From contig NZ_AOPO01000008.1 in the NCBI RefSeq assembly GCF_000336575.1, positions 1-64,000 of the forward strand: a stretch of 64,000 bases of DNA. The letters run 5' to 3'. This document shows, piece by piece, positions 28,898 through 36,485 of the stretch. Under the pieces are notes generated by a model. That model made no database searches. It was not told the origin of the DNA and worked only from the letters and a program-made list of their open reading frames with translations. The position numbers and the translations under genes are program-made. Position 1 is the stretch's first letter, and the number at the start of each line of letters is the position of its first letter. The DNA is from Vreelandella titanicae BH1 (GTDB lineage Bacteria; Pseudomonadota; Gammaproteobacteria; Pseudomonadales; Halomonadaceae).

Positions 28898-29309
28898 CCA
28901 GATACTCCCTTTCAAGATACCCAATGGCACCCGGCGTTGAGGCGACGCGCTCGCGCATCTCTTCCTGGTCATTTACTCGGTCGGGGGCTTGACCGGTACC
29001 TGAAAAAACCATGCGATCCCAGGCTAATTGAAGTTGGTGCGGGTAAACCGCCAACTGCTCTTTGGTAAAGCGAGCATGTACTGGGTTGTTGTTACTTAAA
29101 ACGAAAACCCTAACCGCTTGACCATCCGGCCAGGTGCGTTGGCGCATGGCGAAAATCGCGCGGGTAGTATCACGGTTCAGCCAGTGGGTAGTGACGTCTG
29201 GGTGAGCCACTAAAAAAAGCGGCGCTTCTCGAGCGATGGCATTCGTTGTTGCGAAAGCGAGCCCCACCAACACAATAAAAGTAGTCGCTGCCAGTAAGGC
29301 CAATCGCAT
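28866..29309 (-). CDS. Mini PstS-like periplasmic binding protein
   Basis: A 147-residue periplasmic protein with a signal peptide (about 1-25, ending NAIA). The mature part matches the short single-lobe proteins annotated as phosphate ABC transporter substrate-binding protein: TRAIFAMRQRTWPDGQAV, the R-F segment near residue 85, WDRMVFSGTG near 103, and STPGAIGYL near the end. It is less than half of true PstS and no pstCAB genes are present, so it is more likely a sensor partner than a transporter subunit. The start is uncertain: no strong ribosome site is visible and the frame runs open to 29447. Confidence 0.65.
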   Translation of the reverse strand: MRLALLAATTFIVLVGLAFATTNAIAREAPLFLVAHPDVTTHWLNRDTTRAIFAMRQRTWPDGQAVRVFVLSNNNPVHARFTKEQLAVYPHQLQLAWDRMVFSGTGQAPDRVNDQEEMRERVASTPGAIGYLEREYLDDRVQVISME

Positions 29310-29690
29310 TAGAGAGCCGCTTATAATGGGTAATGGCATTGGTAGTGGCTTACTGGTTGATTGATGAACGCCAGGTTCACCCGCGGTGCCGTTCTGCTCT
29401 GCGCTGAAAATGTGTATGTATTGATGACGTGTTCTCCCTCGCAGCACTAACGAGACTGTTTTTATATTCAGTCATGATGGTATGACTGAAAGATACACAT
29501 CTAAAGCAACTGTGCCGTATCGATACGGCGTATACGCAAACACTACATCAATTCAAGAAAAATAACAGAAAGTTATGTCAACGAATAACGAGGATAAGCT
29601 GTGGCTATTCCATTACCGTATGCTTGTACATAATAGCTAATCGTCTGTGCGACACTGCGAATGCCATCCATCTTAAAAGGATCATCCACC
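29310..29690. promoter_or_regulatory. Divergent control region with several palindromes
   Basis: A 381-base gap with no independent gene, though the periplasmic protein frame stays open to 29447. It contains a nine-base inverted repeat (TTCAGTCAT at 29467-29475, ATGACTGAA at 29482-29490), a perfect 14-base palindrome CCGTATCGATACGG at 29515-29528, a ten-base palindrome GCGTATACGC at 29528-29537, and, nearer the lyase gene, an element (29611-29652) that recurs at 54122-54162. These probably contain operators for the two divergent transcripts. Confidence 0.5.
29611..29652 (+). repeat. Shared upstream element, copy 1
   Basis: About 42 bases beginning CATTACCGTATGCTTGTACA, continuing TAATAGCTAATCGTCTGTGC. 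Nearly the same sequence occurs at 54122-54162 before the DUF3541-like gene. In both places it ends about 40 bases before the start codon, so it may contain the promoter and an operator with the TTGTACA core. Confidence 0.55.
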
Positions 29691-30584
29691 ATGTTCACCG
29701 GCCTAAGTGCATTCCCGCTAACCCCCATGAACGAGCAGGGCATTAATGAGTATGAGTTTGTCCGTTTAGTTGCTTATTTAGCTGAGGCAGCGGTGGATTC
29801 CATTGGCGTGCTGGGCTCGACCGGTAGCTACGCCTATTTAAACCGTGATGAGCGCGCCCGTGTTATTCAGCTTAGCGTTGAAAATGCAGTTGGCGCGCCT
29901 GTCATTGCAGGCATTGGGGCGCTACGTACTCGTGATGTGCTGGCTAATGCAGAACGCGCTCAGCAGGCAGGTGCCAGCGGCGTGCTGCTAGCGCCGGTCT
30001 CCTACCAAAAGCTCACCGACGACGAGGTCTTCGATCTATACGCCACGGTTTGCCAATCGCTGAGTGTGCCGCTCTGCGTGTACGATAACCCTGGCACAAC
30101 CCATTTTGAATTTAGCGATGAGCTGCATGGGCGAATCGCCCAACTGCCCCAGGTTCGCTCTATCAAAATTCCGCCGGTGAACAATGATATTGACTCTGCA
30201 AAGGAGCGAGTGACTGGGTTGCGCAAGCTGATCCCCGCTGATGTCACTATCGGCATCAGCGGCGACGCGGCAGCAGCCACCGGTCTAAATGCAGGATGTG
30301 ATGCCTGGTATTCCGTTATCGGCGGGTTATACCCTAGAGCAGCGCTGGCGATAACCCGAGCTGCTCAGGCGGGGGATGTTCAACAGGCCAAGGCGCTTTC
30401 AGACGGCCTTGAGCCGCTGTGGGCACTCTACCGTGAATACGGCGGTAGCCTGCGAGTGGCGGCTACCATTGCAGAAATCACCGGGAAGGTGAGTCAGCCC
30501 TGCTTGCCCCAGCCGCTTAAAACGCTGCAAGCGGGCGATCGTAAAAGAGTAGAGCAGGTACTGGGGCAGCTTGGGCTTGAGTAA
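29691..30584 (+). CDS. DapA-superfamily (DHDPS/NAL) lyase, substrate unknown
   Basis: A 297-residue TIM-barrel lyase or aldolase. The Schiff-base lysine is in RSIKIPP near residue 156, and the catalytic tyrosine in VYDNPGTT near 128. The pocket loop reads GSTGSYAYL where DapA has GTTGE, and the arginine that binds aspartate semialdehyde in true DHDPS is replaced by Thr in YDNPGT. It is therefore unlikely to be DapA and more like a pyruvate-linked aldolase of sugar acid or hydroxyproline metabolism. ATG 29691 is preceded by AAAGGA about eleven bases before. It lies alone, divergent from the barrel operon. Confidence 0.75.
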   Translation: MFTGLSAFPLTPMNEQGINEYEFVRLVAYLAEAAVDSIGVLGSTGSYAYLNRDERARVIQLSVENAVGAPVIAGIGALRTRDVLANAERAQQAGASGVLLAPVSYQKLTDDEVFDLYATVCQSLSVPLCVYDNPGTTHFEFSDELHGRIAQLPQVRSIKIPPVNNDIDSAKERVTGLRKLIPADVTIGISGDAAAATGLNAGCDAWYSVIGGLYPRAALAITRAAQAGDVQQAKALSDGLEPLWALYREYGGSLRVAATIAEITGKVSQPCLPQPLKTLQAGDRKRVEQVLGQLGLE

Positions 30585-30595
30585 AACCTTATTAT

Positions 30596-30620
30596 AAAAA
30601 CGCCCGGCCAAGGCCGGGCG
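30596..30620 (-). terminator. Terminator of the glycerophosphodiesterase gene
   Basis: A nine-base GC-rich perfect stem (CGCCCGGCC with GGCCGGGCG, two-base loop). On the minus strand it is followed by TTTTTATAAT, so it serves the gene ending at 30642; it may also slow plus-strand read-through from the lyase gene. Confidence 0.85.
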
Positions 30621-30641
30621 TAATATGCCATTAAACGATGG

Positions 30642-31577
30642 TTACTCAACGAGCTTAAGCAAGCGATCTGGATAATTTGTGAACAGGCCGTTTGCGCCCA
30701 TTTCCATCAAACGCTCCATCTCATCGGTTTCATTGACGGTGTAAACGTGCACCGGCAGGCCATTTTCATTTGCTTGACGAATAAAGTCGGCATCGATGAC
30801 TTCTTGGCCTTCGTAGATATAGTTAGTTCCGATTCCTGACGCGTATTCCGCTACCGCCTGGAAGTCTTCATCATTAATCTCTGCTGGGCCCGGTGTCACA
30901 CCAGTCCACTCCACTAAACGCGATTCGTCCTCTTCACTGGGGTAGTACCAAACGAGCTGGATTAGCGGAATGTCATCGTTTAGTTCCTGCACTTTTAACA
31001 GGCTCTCCTGCTCGAAAGACTGCACTAATACTCGGCCACTCTCGACCATGTCGTACTCTTCCAGCGTTTTTACCAGGGCTTCTTCCAAGCCTGGGTTTAG
31101 CTGCGGTGACTTGGTTTCAATGTAGTAGCGAGCATCGTGACCGAAACGCTCGAAAAGCTCATCCAGCGTGAGGATCTGTGCCCCTGCAAAGTCCGCGTCT
31201 GCTTTATCAGCATTGGCTTCATTGAACCAAGAGCCGGTATCCAGCGCTTTCAGCTCTTCCATGGTGTAGTCGTTAATCTTGCCTTCACCATCGCTGGTGC
31301 GGTCAATGGCGTCATCATGAAATACCACGACTTCACCATCGGCGGTGATTTGGGCGTCCAGCTCTAAGTAGTCGACATTCCACTCATGGGCCAATTCATA
31401 GGCCGCCATGGTGCTTTCCGGCGCGTGGCCGCTGGCCCCGCGGTGGGCGATCACTTGGAATGACTCAAGCTCTTTGAGCTGCTCCTCCAACGGTGTGGAC
31501 TCCGCCAGCGCGGTGGTTGTGGCAGCACCAGCAAAAAGCCCCAGTGACATTGCGGCGAATAGCGAATGACGTTGCAT
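30642..31577 (-). CDS. Periplasmic glycerophosphodiester phosphodiesterase
   Basis: A 311-residue GDPD-family enzyme with a signal peptide (about 1-25, ALA-ES). Motifs: VIAHRGASGHAPEST near residue 42, LELDAQITADGEVVVFHD near 75 with the catalytic acidic and His residues, and YIETKSP near 150, ending in the usual GANGLFTNYPDRLL. It hydrolyses glycerophosphodiesters to glycerol 3-phosphate and an alcohol, like GlpQ. AGGTG precedes ATG 31577. The symbol is left blank because there are several GDPD paralogs. A palindrome 13-30 bases upstream of the start may be an operator. Confidence 0.88.
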   Translation of the reverse strand: MQRHSLFAAMSLGLFAGAATTTALAESTPLEEQLKELESFQVIAHRGASGHAPESTMAAYELAHEWNVDYLELDAQITADGEVVVFHDDAIDRTSDGEGKINDYTMEELKALDTGSWFNEANADKADADFAGAQILTLDELFERFGHDARYYIETKSPQLNPGLEEALVKTLEEYDMVESGRVLVQSFEQESLLKVQELNDDIPLIQLVWYYPSEEDESRLVEWTGVTPGPAEINDEDFQAVAEYASGIGTNYIYEGQEVIDADFIRQANENGLPVHVYTVNETDEMERLMEMGANGLFTNYPDRLLKLVE

Positions 31578-31589
31578 TAAAGCACCTTA

Positions 31590-31607
31590 ATTGAATGTTC
31601 GTTCAAT
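31590..31607. promoter_or_regulatory. Palindrome upstream of the glycerophosphodiesterase gene
   Basis: ATTGAA at 31590-31595 and TTCAAT at 31602-31607 flank TGTTCG. Such TTGAA-type repeats are typical of TetR-family operators. The regulator is not identified. Confidence 0.4.
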
Positions 31608-31726
31608 AAGCGTACATGGCCTGGAGCGTTAAAGCCAAGTGACGAGAACTGTTCGGTGATTCATCGAGAGCCGAAGAGAGCAGCCATCAAGCGAATACGC
31701 AGTGGGGCTATATAGTCACCTAAGGG

Positions 31727-32269
31727 CTAGGTACCCACGTTGAGACTCTTCACCAACGCTTGCGCTTCTTTTATAGAGGTCAAACGTATAAATTGAATAG
31801 GCGCATAGCGTGGATTCACCATATCGGCAAAGTAGCGTTTACGGTTTTGCCGCCACGTTTTTAGTGACCATAGCAGAACCGAATCACGGCTTAGAAATGT
31901 TTTGCGGAAGCTTTCGTGATTACCTGTACCGGGCCAAAGCTCCTCTTGGCTGATGATGCGTTTAACAGCACGGGTGAGGGCTTGGCTAAATACTCGCCAA
32001 AAGGGGTAGTCGATCCACACCACCATATCCACTTCGCGCCACTTTATATGCCGAGTACGGTCAAAATTACCGTCCAGTATCCACTCTTGAGGTGAGGCTG
32101 CTAAAGCCTCTTCCAGCTCGGCGAAGAACTCATCGTCCGGTGCTCCTTGCCAGTTAGCGCGCCAGAATAATTGATCAAGCTGGACGCATGGGGCGTTCAA
32201 GGCATCTGCGAGCTGCTTTGCAAGGGTACTTTTGCCACTGCCACTCGTACCAACCACATTAATTTTCAT
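31727..32269 (-). CDS. Adenylate-kinase-like P-loop protein (FlaR / topology-modulation type)
   Basis: A 180-residue P-loop NTPase. Walker A is VVGTSGSGKSTLAKQLA at residues 6-22, followed by PCVQLDQLFW, WILDGNFDRTR near 85 and the DMVVWIDYPFW segment near 103, the pattern of small kinases annotated as adenylate kinase or DNA topology modulation protein. Phosphorylated substrate unknown. ATG 32269 fits the family start; the open frame begins nine residues earlier. It lies alone next to a decayed gene. Confidence 0.7.
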   Translation of the reverse strand: MKINVVGTSGSGKSTLAKQLADALNAPCVQLDQLFWRANWQGAPDDEFFAELEEALAASPQEWILDGNFDRTRHIKWREVDMVVWIDYPFWRVFSQALTRAVKRIISQEELWPGTGNHESFRKTFLSRDSVLLWSLKTWRQNRKRYFADMVNPRYAPIQFIRLTSIKEAQALVKSLNVGT

Positions 32270-32331
32270 GGGAGTTCTCTTTAGGTGGCGCGACATTTTA
32301 ATAAGTGCTCAAAGAGGCAGCAAGCGCACCA

Positions 32332-32648
32332 TACGGCGTCAATGAGTACCCTGGTACCGTACCACCACTTTTAGAATGGACGCCCTCTATTGCCCCTCGG
32401 GGATAGCGCTTTACAGCGGCGAGCTGTTCCCGCAGTGGCAGGGCGATATACTGATAGGAGCGCTGGTAAATAAGAGGTGCGCCGGGTACGTTTATCTAAC
32501 AATGGCCGCGAAGCCAGCGATGTAGAAGGCCTGTTTGGTGAGCTAGACGAGCGTATAAGAGATGTGCGGGTAAGGCCCAGAAGGTGAAGTGTACCTACTT
32601 ACCGACAGCTCCGAGGGCAGGCTACTTCGAGTAGTGCCAGCAAAATAG
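32332..32648 (+). pseudogene. Remnant of a PQQ-dependent aldose sugar dehydrogenase
   Basis: The plus strand encodes, in shifting frames, the C-terminal third of the YliI/Asd family: YGVNEYPGT and EWTPSIAP, then (shifted frame) LYSGELFPQWQGDILIGAL, later ELDERIRDVRV and, after another shift, GPEGEVYLLTDSSEGRLLRV ending at a TAG. At least two frameshifts are needed and the N-terminal two-thirds is absent, so it is not functional. It fills the 435-base gap between the P-loop gene and the VIT1 gene. Confidence 0.75.
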
Positions 32649-32704
32649 TTCATGACCGTAGATGCTATTGTTGGCTTGGATGCGCCTCACAGAAAGGAAA
32701 GCCC

Positions 32705-33394
32705 ATGATCCATTCAGAGCACCATCGATCTCACCGTTCCGGCTGGCTGCGTGCCGCTGTGATGGGCGCCAACGATGGCATCGTTTCTACTAGCAGTTTA
32801 ATACTGGGGGTAGCCGCAGCCAATACCACTCAAAGCGGTATTATGCTGGCGGGTATTGCGGGCCTGGTGGCTGGCGCAATGTCGATGGCAGCGGGGGAGT
32901 ATGTTTCGGTAAGCTCTCAGTCGGACACTGAAAATGCTGATCTCGATATCGAACGCAAAGCATTGGCGGAGCACTATGAACTAGAGCAGGAAGAGCTTGC
33001 CGCTATCTATGAAACGCGCGGCTTGACGCCCGAGCTGGCGCGGCAAGTCGCCGAACAGCTGATGAGCAACGATGCCCTGGGTGCCCATGCACGGGATGAA
33101 ATTGGCATCACTGATACTGGTCAAGCGCGCCCGCTTCAAGCAGCCCTCTCATCAGCAGCGACCTTTACCACGGGCGCGCTGTTGCCGCTGTTGGTCGCCT
33201 GGTGGGCACCATCATCATTATTGACTCCTCTGGTAGCGCTGTTTTCACTGCTCTTCCTGGCTTTGTTGGGTGCTCTTGCGGCTCGAGTGGGCGGTGCACC
33301 TATCTTGAAAGCTGCAGCAAGAGTGATGTTCTGGGGCGCGCTTGCAATGGCGTTAACTTCTGCCATAGGGCGTGTGTTTGGGGTTGTGGCTTGA
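32705..33394 (+). CDS. VIT1/CCC1-family iron/manganese transporter
   Basis: A 229-residue membrane protein of the VIT1/CCC1 (DUF125) family. The first half has GWLRAAVMGANDGIVSTSSLILGVAAA and GLVAGAMSMAAGEYVSVSSQ, the family signatures; a soluble acidic/charged segment (about 80-145) binds metal in relatives, and three further membrane segments follow (about 150-225). It probably moves Fe(II) or Mn(II) out of the cytoplasm. ATG 32705 is preceded by AAAGGAAAGCCC. It is transcribed alone. Confidence 0.88.
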   Translation: MIHSEHHRSHRSGWLRAAVMGANDGIVSTSSLILGVAAANTTQSGIMLAGIAGLVAGAMSMAAGEYVSVSSQSDTENADLDIERKALAEHYELEQEELAAIYETRGLTPELARQVAEQLMSNDALGAHARDEIGITDTGQARPLQAALSSAATFTTGALLPLLVAWWAPSSLLTPLVALFSLLFLALLGALAARVGGAPILKAAARVMFWGALAMALTSAIGRVFGVVA

Positions 33395-33426
33395 GTGCGT
33401 GAGCGCTGAATGTAGTGTTCTTGTCG

Positions 33427-33454
33427 AAAAGCTGGATTTCAGCGAGAAGCTTTT
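33427..33454 (+). terminator. Weak possible terminator after the VIT1 gene
   Basis: A seven-base inverted repeat (AAAAGCT with AGCTTTT, 14-base loop) 33 bases past the stop. The stem is AT-rich and the loop long, so activity is doubtful. Confidence 0.35.
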
Positions 33455-33516
33455 AGATGCACCACCAACATCCAGCTCGCGTATCTCTGGCAATTATCGA
33501 CGTTGAAGTTCTTAGG

Positions 33517-33897
33517 TCAGACTGCAGCATTGCTGCGGCCAGAAGCCTCAATAATCTCATGGTGTATGCGTTGCTGCTGCTCAACTGAGAGGTTTTCGTA
33601 CGAACAACCAAATAGTTGCTGAGCGTATCGCTCGAAAAGAGCAGCAAGGCTAGGTGGTGTTTTTTTTATTTGCTCTGCTCTCGCCAGCCCCTGCACACTT
33701 GTCAGTTTCCTATACTCATCCATGACTTGGTTGCGCATCGCATGACAGTACTCTGCTGCCTCAAGATAACTGATTCTGCCTGCTGAGATGTCTGCTTTAG
33801 CCGTCGAAGAAATACGCTGAATTTGCGATATATAACGTGCTCGGGTATGAGCATCGTTATTCGCATCAACACCGACACTGCGTTCTGCCTCGGTCAT
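33517..33897 (-). CDS. Hypothetical soluble protein, 126 residues
   Basis: A small helical protein I do not recognise. It is rich in charged and Gln/Ala residues (SRAKADISAG-type helices, EYCHAMRNQVMDEYRKLT near residue 50) and shows no signal peptide or membrane segment. AGGAGG lies seven bases before ATG 33897, an excellent ribosome site that makes translation likely and rejects the longer frame to 33936. Helical pattern and size recall small proteins near phage or plasmid genes, but nothing specific supports that. It is bordered by two gene remnants. Confidence 0.65.
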   Translation of the reverse strand: MTEAERSVGVDANNDAHTRARYISQIQRISSTAKADISAGRISYLEAAEYCHAMRNQVMDEYRKLTSVQGLARAEQIKKTPPSLAALFERYAQQLFGCSYENLSVEQQQRIHHEIIEASGRSNAAV

Positions 33898-33959
33898 AGA
33901 GCCCCTCCTGGTAACGACTAGGCGCAAAGCGCTCACTGATTCATTATAGCTTTACCATC

Positions 33960-34019
33960 TCAAGTTTTACGCTTAAGCCATTCTGCCAGCGGCTCGCTGC
34001 GGGGCCATCGGCTTGCTCC
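33960..34019 (-). pseudogene. 3' remnant of a LysR-type regulator gene
   Basis: On the minus strand, after one shift, the frame reads RSEPLAEWLKRKT then stop, matching the C-terminus of the TrpI-like protein at 44542-45444 (RSEPLAEWLKRELEADRC). DNA identity over about 50 bases is high. The rest of the gene is gone. Confidence 0.6.
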
Positions 34020-34025
34020 GCCGGT

Positions 34026-34271
34026 TCAATCACCGAGTCATATATTCGCGACAACCTAACCGACGGTGCGAAAGGCCAGGTTCACAACTCCCGCAAGTAT
34101 GTCTATCGCTTTAAAAAACCGTTAGATAGACCACTCGTGCTTGATGACACCCTGATGATAATTCACCCCAGCGTAAAAGCCCGCTATGAGCGCGACGCTA
34201 ACTACCGGCCTCTCTACTTAAAAGCGTTGGTGGAAGAGTTCGGGTGGCAGGGGCTCACTGTGGGTAAGTGA
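34026..34271 (+). pseudogene. Unidentified C-terminal gene remnant
   Basis: An 81-codon open stretch ending in TGA, with no usable start codon. The product contains SYIRDNLTDGAKGQVHNSRK and later MIIHPSVKARYERDANYRP, protein-like composition with evenly mixed charged and hydrophobic residues. I do not recognise the family. The stretch follows directly on the LysR remnant, so the joint is probably a deletion scar. Confidence 0.45.
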
Positions 34272-34340
34272 TCAGTACGGGTTGAATTTCGCCTAAGTGC
34301 CTGCATTGATAGAAGGATAAGCAATTCACAAGGAGTCGTT

Positions 34341-34970
34341 ATGACAACGTTAGTGATTGGCGCGAATGGACAGATTGGCAAGCAGTTTTGCGAACTGGCC
34401 CAAAAAGCGGGCACGCCCATCAAGGCGATGATTCGCAGTGAAGAGCAGGCAGCCTGGTTCAAAGAGCACGGTATCGATACAGTGATAGCCGATTTAGAAG
34501 GTGAGTTTGAGCACGCCTTTGACGGTTGTGACCAAGTGGTCTTCACTGCGGGGTCAGGGCCCCACACCGGGCCGGATAAAACCTTGATGATTGACCTTTT
34601 TGGTGCCATTCGTACCGCCGATATCGCCAAGCAAAAAGGTCTCTCCCGCTACATCATGATCAGCGCTATGCGGGCAGAAAACCCTATGGAAGCGCCCGAA
34701 AAGCTGCGCCCCTATATGGCTGCTAAATTTGCCGCCGATGCCCACCTTCGCAACAGCGGTATGCCCTACGTTATTCTCAAACCAGGGCGTTTGACCGACG
34801 AAACCGCCAGCCAGCAGTTTGCCAGTTCACTGGATGAAGCAGGCGACAACCAAATCTCACGAGCCAACGTGGCCCATGCGTTACTTCACGCTGTGCAAAA
34901 GCCCGATTTGGTCAATCAGGAGTATCTGCTGCTGGATGGCAAACGCTCGATTGGTGAGATTATTCAGTAG
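34341..34970 (+). CDS. NAD(P)-binding SDR/NmrA-like protein
   Basis: A 209-residue atypical short-chain dehydrogenase. The Rossmann loop VIGANGQIGKQFC is at residues 5-17, VFTAGSGPHTGPDK near 68, the YMAAKFAADAHL segment near 128 gives the YxxxK pair, and LKPGRLTDE near 150 is typical of the NmrA/YwnB-like group. Such proteins bind NAD(P) and often act as redox sensors or reductases. Strong AAGGAG precedes ATG 34341. It is convergent with the SLC13 gene. Confidence 0.8.
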   Translation: MTTLVIGANGQIGKQFCELAQKAGTPIKAMIRSEEQAAWFKEHGIDTVIADLEGEFEHAFDGCDQVVFTAGSGPHTGPDKTLMIDLFGAIRTADIAKQKGLSRYIMISAMRAENPMEAPEKLRPYMAAKFAADAHLRNSGMPYVILKPGRLTDETASQQFASSLDEAGDNQISRANVAHALLHAVQKPDLVNQEYLLLDGKRSIGEIIQ

Positions 34971-35000
34971 TAGCGTCTTGCACGGAAGTTATCTGGCGGC

Positions 35001-36395
35001 TTAATTCACCCACCCCAACAATCGCCACCAAAGGTAGTCTAATGGCATCAATAGAAAGATCGTTATCAGCGCTAACGGGATGATAATCTTCAATAATTGG
35101 CTAAGGGGCTCTTTAGATAGCTGCATTGCCATAATCAGCGGCGCCACCTGATAAGGAAAGATTACCGTAGAAAAGCCGACGACCTGAGTCATCAATACGG
35201 CGGGTAGAGAGAGCCCTGAGGCGCCAGCGAGTTCTGCTGCCATGGGGGAAAGTACGGTAGGAACACTGGGGGTGGTGGCCACTACTCCCGTCAGGGTGGC
35301 CATCAGTGACAGCGATATAAAGTCCCCAAAACTGCCGCCATTGTCGGTTTCCATCAGTTGGGTAAAGCCTTGGCCCACAGCACTGCCAATGCCTGAAACG
35401 TTGACGAGTGTACCCAATCCCAGTGCCGCGGCCACAAATATCACAGTGCCAAAATCTACCACTGTGTTGAATGACTTCGGGTCTACGGCACCAGCCTTTG
35501 GCATCATTAGCACTACCGCCGCTACGAGTCCCACCCACGCCGGGTTTGCGCCGTGTAGTGTATCTGTTACCCAGAGGAGCAGGGTAATGCCCATGACTAC
35601 AGCTACCTTTTTTTGCTGTGTAGCAGCACTGGTTGTTTTGATCGTCTCGATGGGCAGTTGGCATTGTGGTGCGATGCGAGCGGGAAATACCACGAGTACC
35701 AGTACCACGATTAAGATCGATTTCAGCATTCCCAGAATGGGAAAATGCAGTAGTAGATACTCCGCATAGCCAATATGAATGCCATACAGACTTTCACTCG
35801 ACCCTGCCAAAATCATATTAGGGAGGTTGGATGGAAGCACCGCAAAACTTGGCATGTTACAAGCGGCAGCAAGAGCGGTGGCTACGCCCAGGCGTCCAGC
35901 ACTACCCGGCTCAAAGCCCACTCGTTCGGCTAGCGCTAAGCCGATAGGGATCAATACCACTGCTCGCCCCCCGGAAGAAGGCATCACAAACCCCAATGCC
36001 ATAGCGGTAAACACTAACCCGCCAATCAACTTCGGGTAGCTTGCGGTGAGGAGCGGCGACAGCACTGCTGCTAGCCGATCGCCAAGCTTGCTAGATGTAA
36101 TGGCTGAGCCAATGACAAATCCTGAGATAACCATCCACACGGCTGTCGAGCCAAACCCAGCGAATAGTTGCTCCGGCGGGAGCAAGCCGAATACGCTAAC
36201 CAGCGCGAAAAATAGCAAACCGGTTAGGAAGGGAGGCAGCACGCCGGTACTCCATAGAACCAGCGTAATTACTACCACACTAGCGGCGTAAGAAAATGCT
36301 GTGGGATGGGGCGCTATGGGAAAAAGTGTCAGTAGCAAAGCGGCCAGCAAGGCCGTTGCCACCATGGCATGAGAGAAACTAAGCGAGCGAAGCAT
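35001..36395 (-). CDS. SLC13/DASS-family anion transporter
   Basis: A 464-residue membrane protein with about 11-12 hydrophobic segments. Family signatures include STAVWMVISGFVIGSAI near residue 85, MPSSGGRAVVLIPIG near 145, and the paired TTPSVPTVLSPMAAELA near 375 that forms part of the substrate/sodium site (SNT-like). It probably imports a dicarboxylate, sulfate or related anion with sodium. ATG 36395. The AraC regulator starts 90 bases away on the opposite strand and is its likely regulator. Confidence 0.85.
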   Translation of the reverse strand: MLRSLSFSHAMVATALLAALLLTLFPIAPHPTAFSYAASVVVITLVLWSTGVLPPFLTGLLFFALVSVFGLLPPEQLFAGFGSTAVWMVISGFVIGSAITSSKLGDRLAAVLSPLLTASYPKLIGGLVFTAMALGFVMPSSGGRAVVLIPIGLALAERVGFEPGSAGRLGVATALAAACNMPSFAVLPSNLPNMILAGSSESLYGIHIGYAEYLLLHFPILGMLKSILIVVLVLVVFPARIAPQCQLPIETIKTTSAATQQKKVAVVMGITLLLWVTDTLHGANPAWVGLVAAVVLMMPKAGAVDPKSFNTVVDFGTVIFVAAALGLGTLVNVSGIGSAVGQGFTQLMETDNGGSFGDFISLSLMATLTGVVATTPSVPTVLSPMAAELAGASGLSLPAVLMTQVVGFSTVIFPYQVAPLIMAMQLSKEPLSQLLKIIIPLALITIFLLMPLDYLWWRLLGWVN

Positions 36396-36485
36396 GGCGA
36401 GACCCTAGCTGTGGTGAGCCAATTGCGCGGTGCGCGCAGCTGGGCCTACAATAGTTTCTGTATGCTGACGTGTTAAGGGTAAGAT

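Noticed and set aside
28866..29309. PstS of a phosphate ABC transporter
   Set aside because: Less than half the length of PstS and no pstC, pstA, pstB or phoU nearby; better read as a single-lobe sensor partner.
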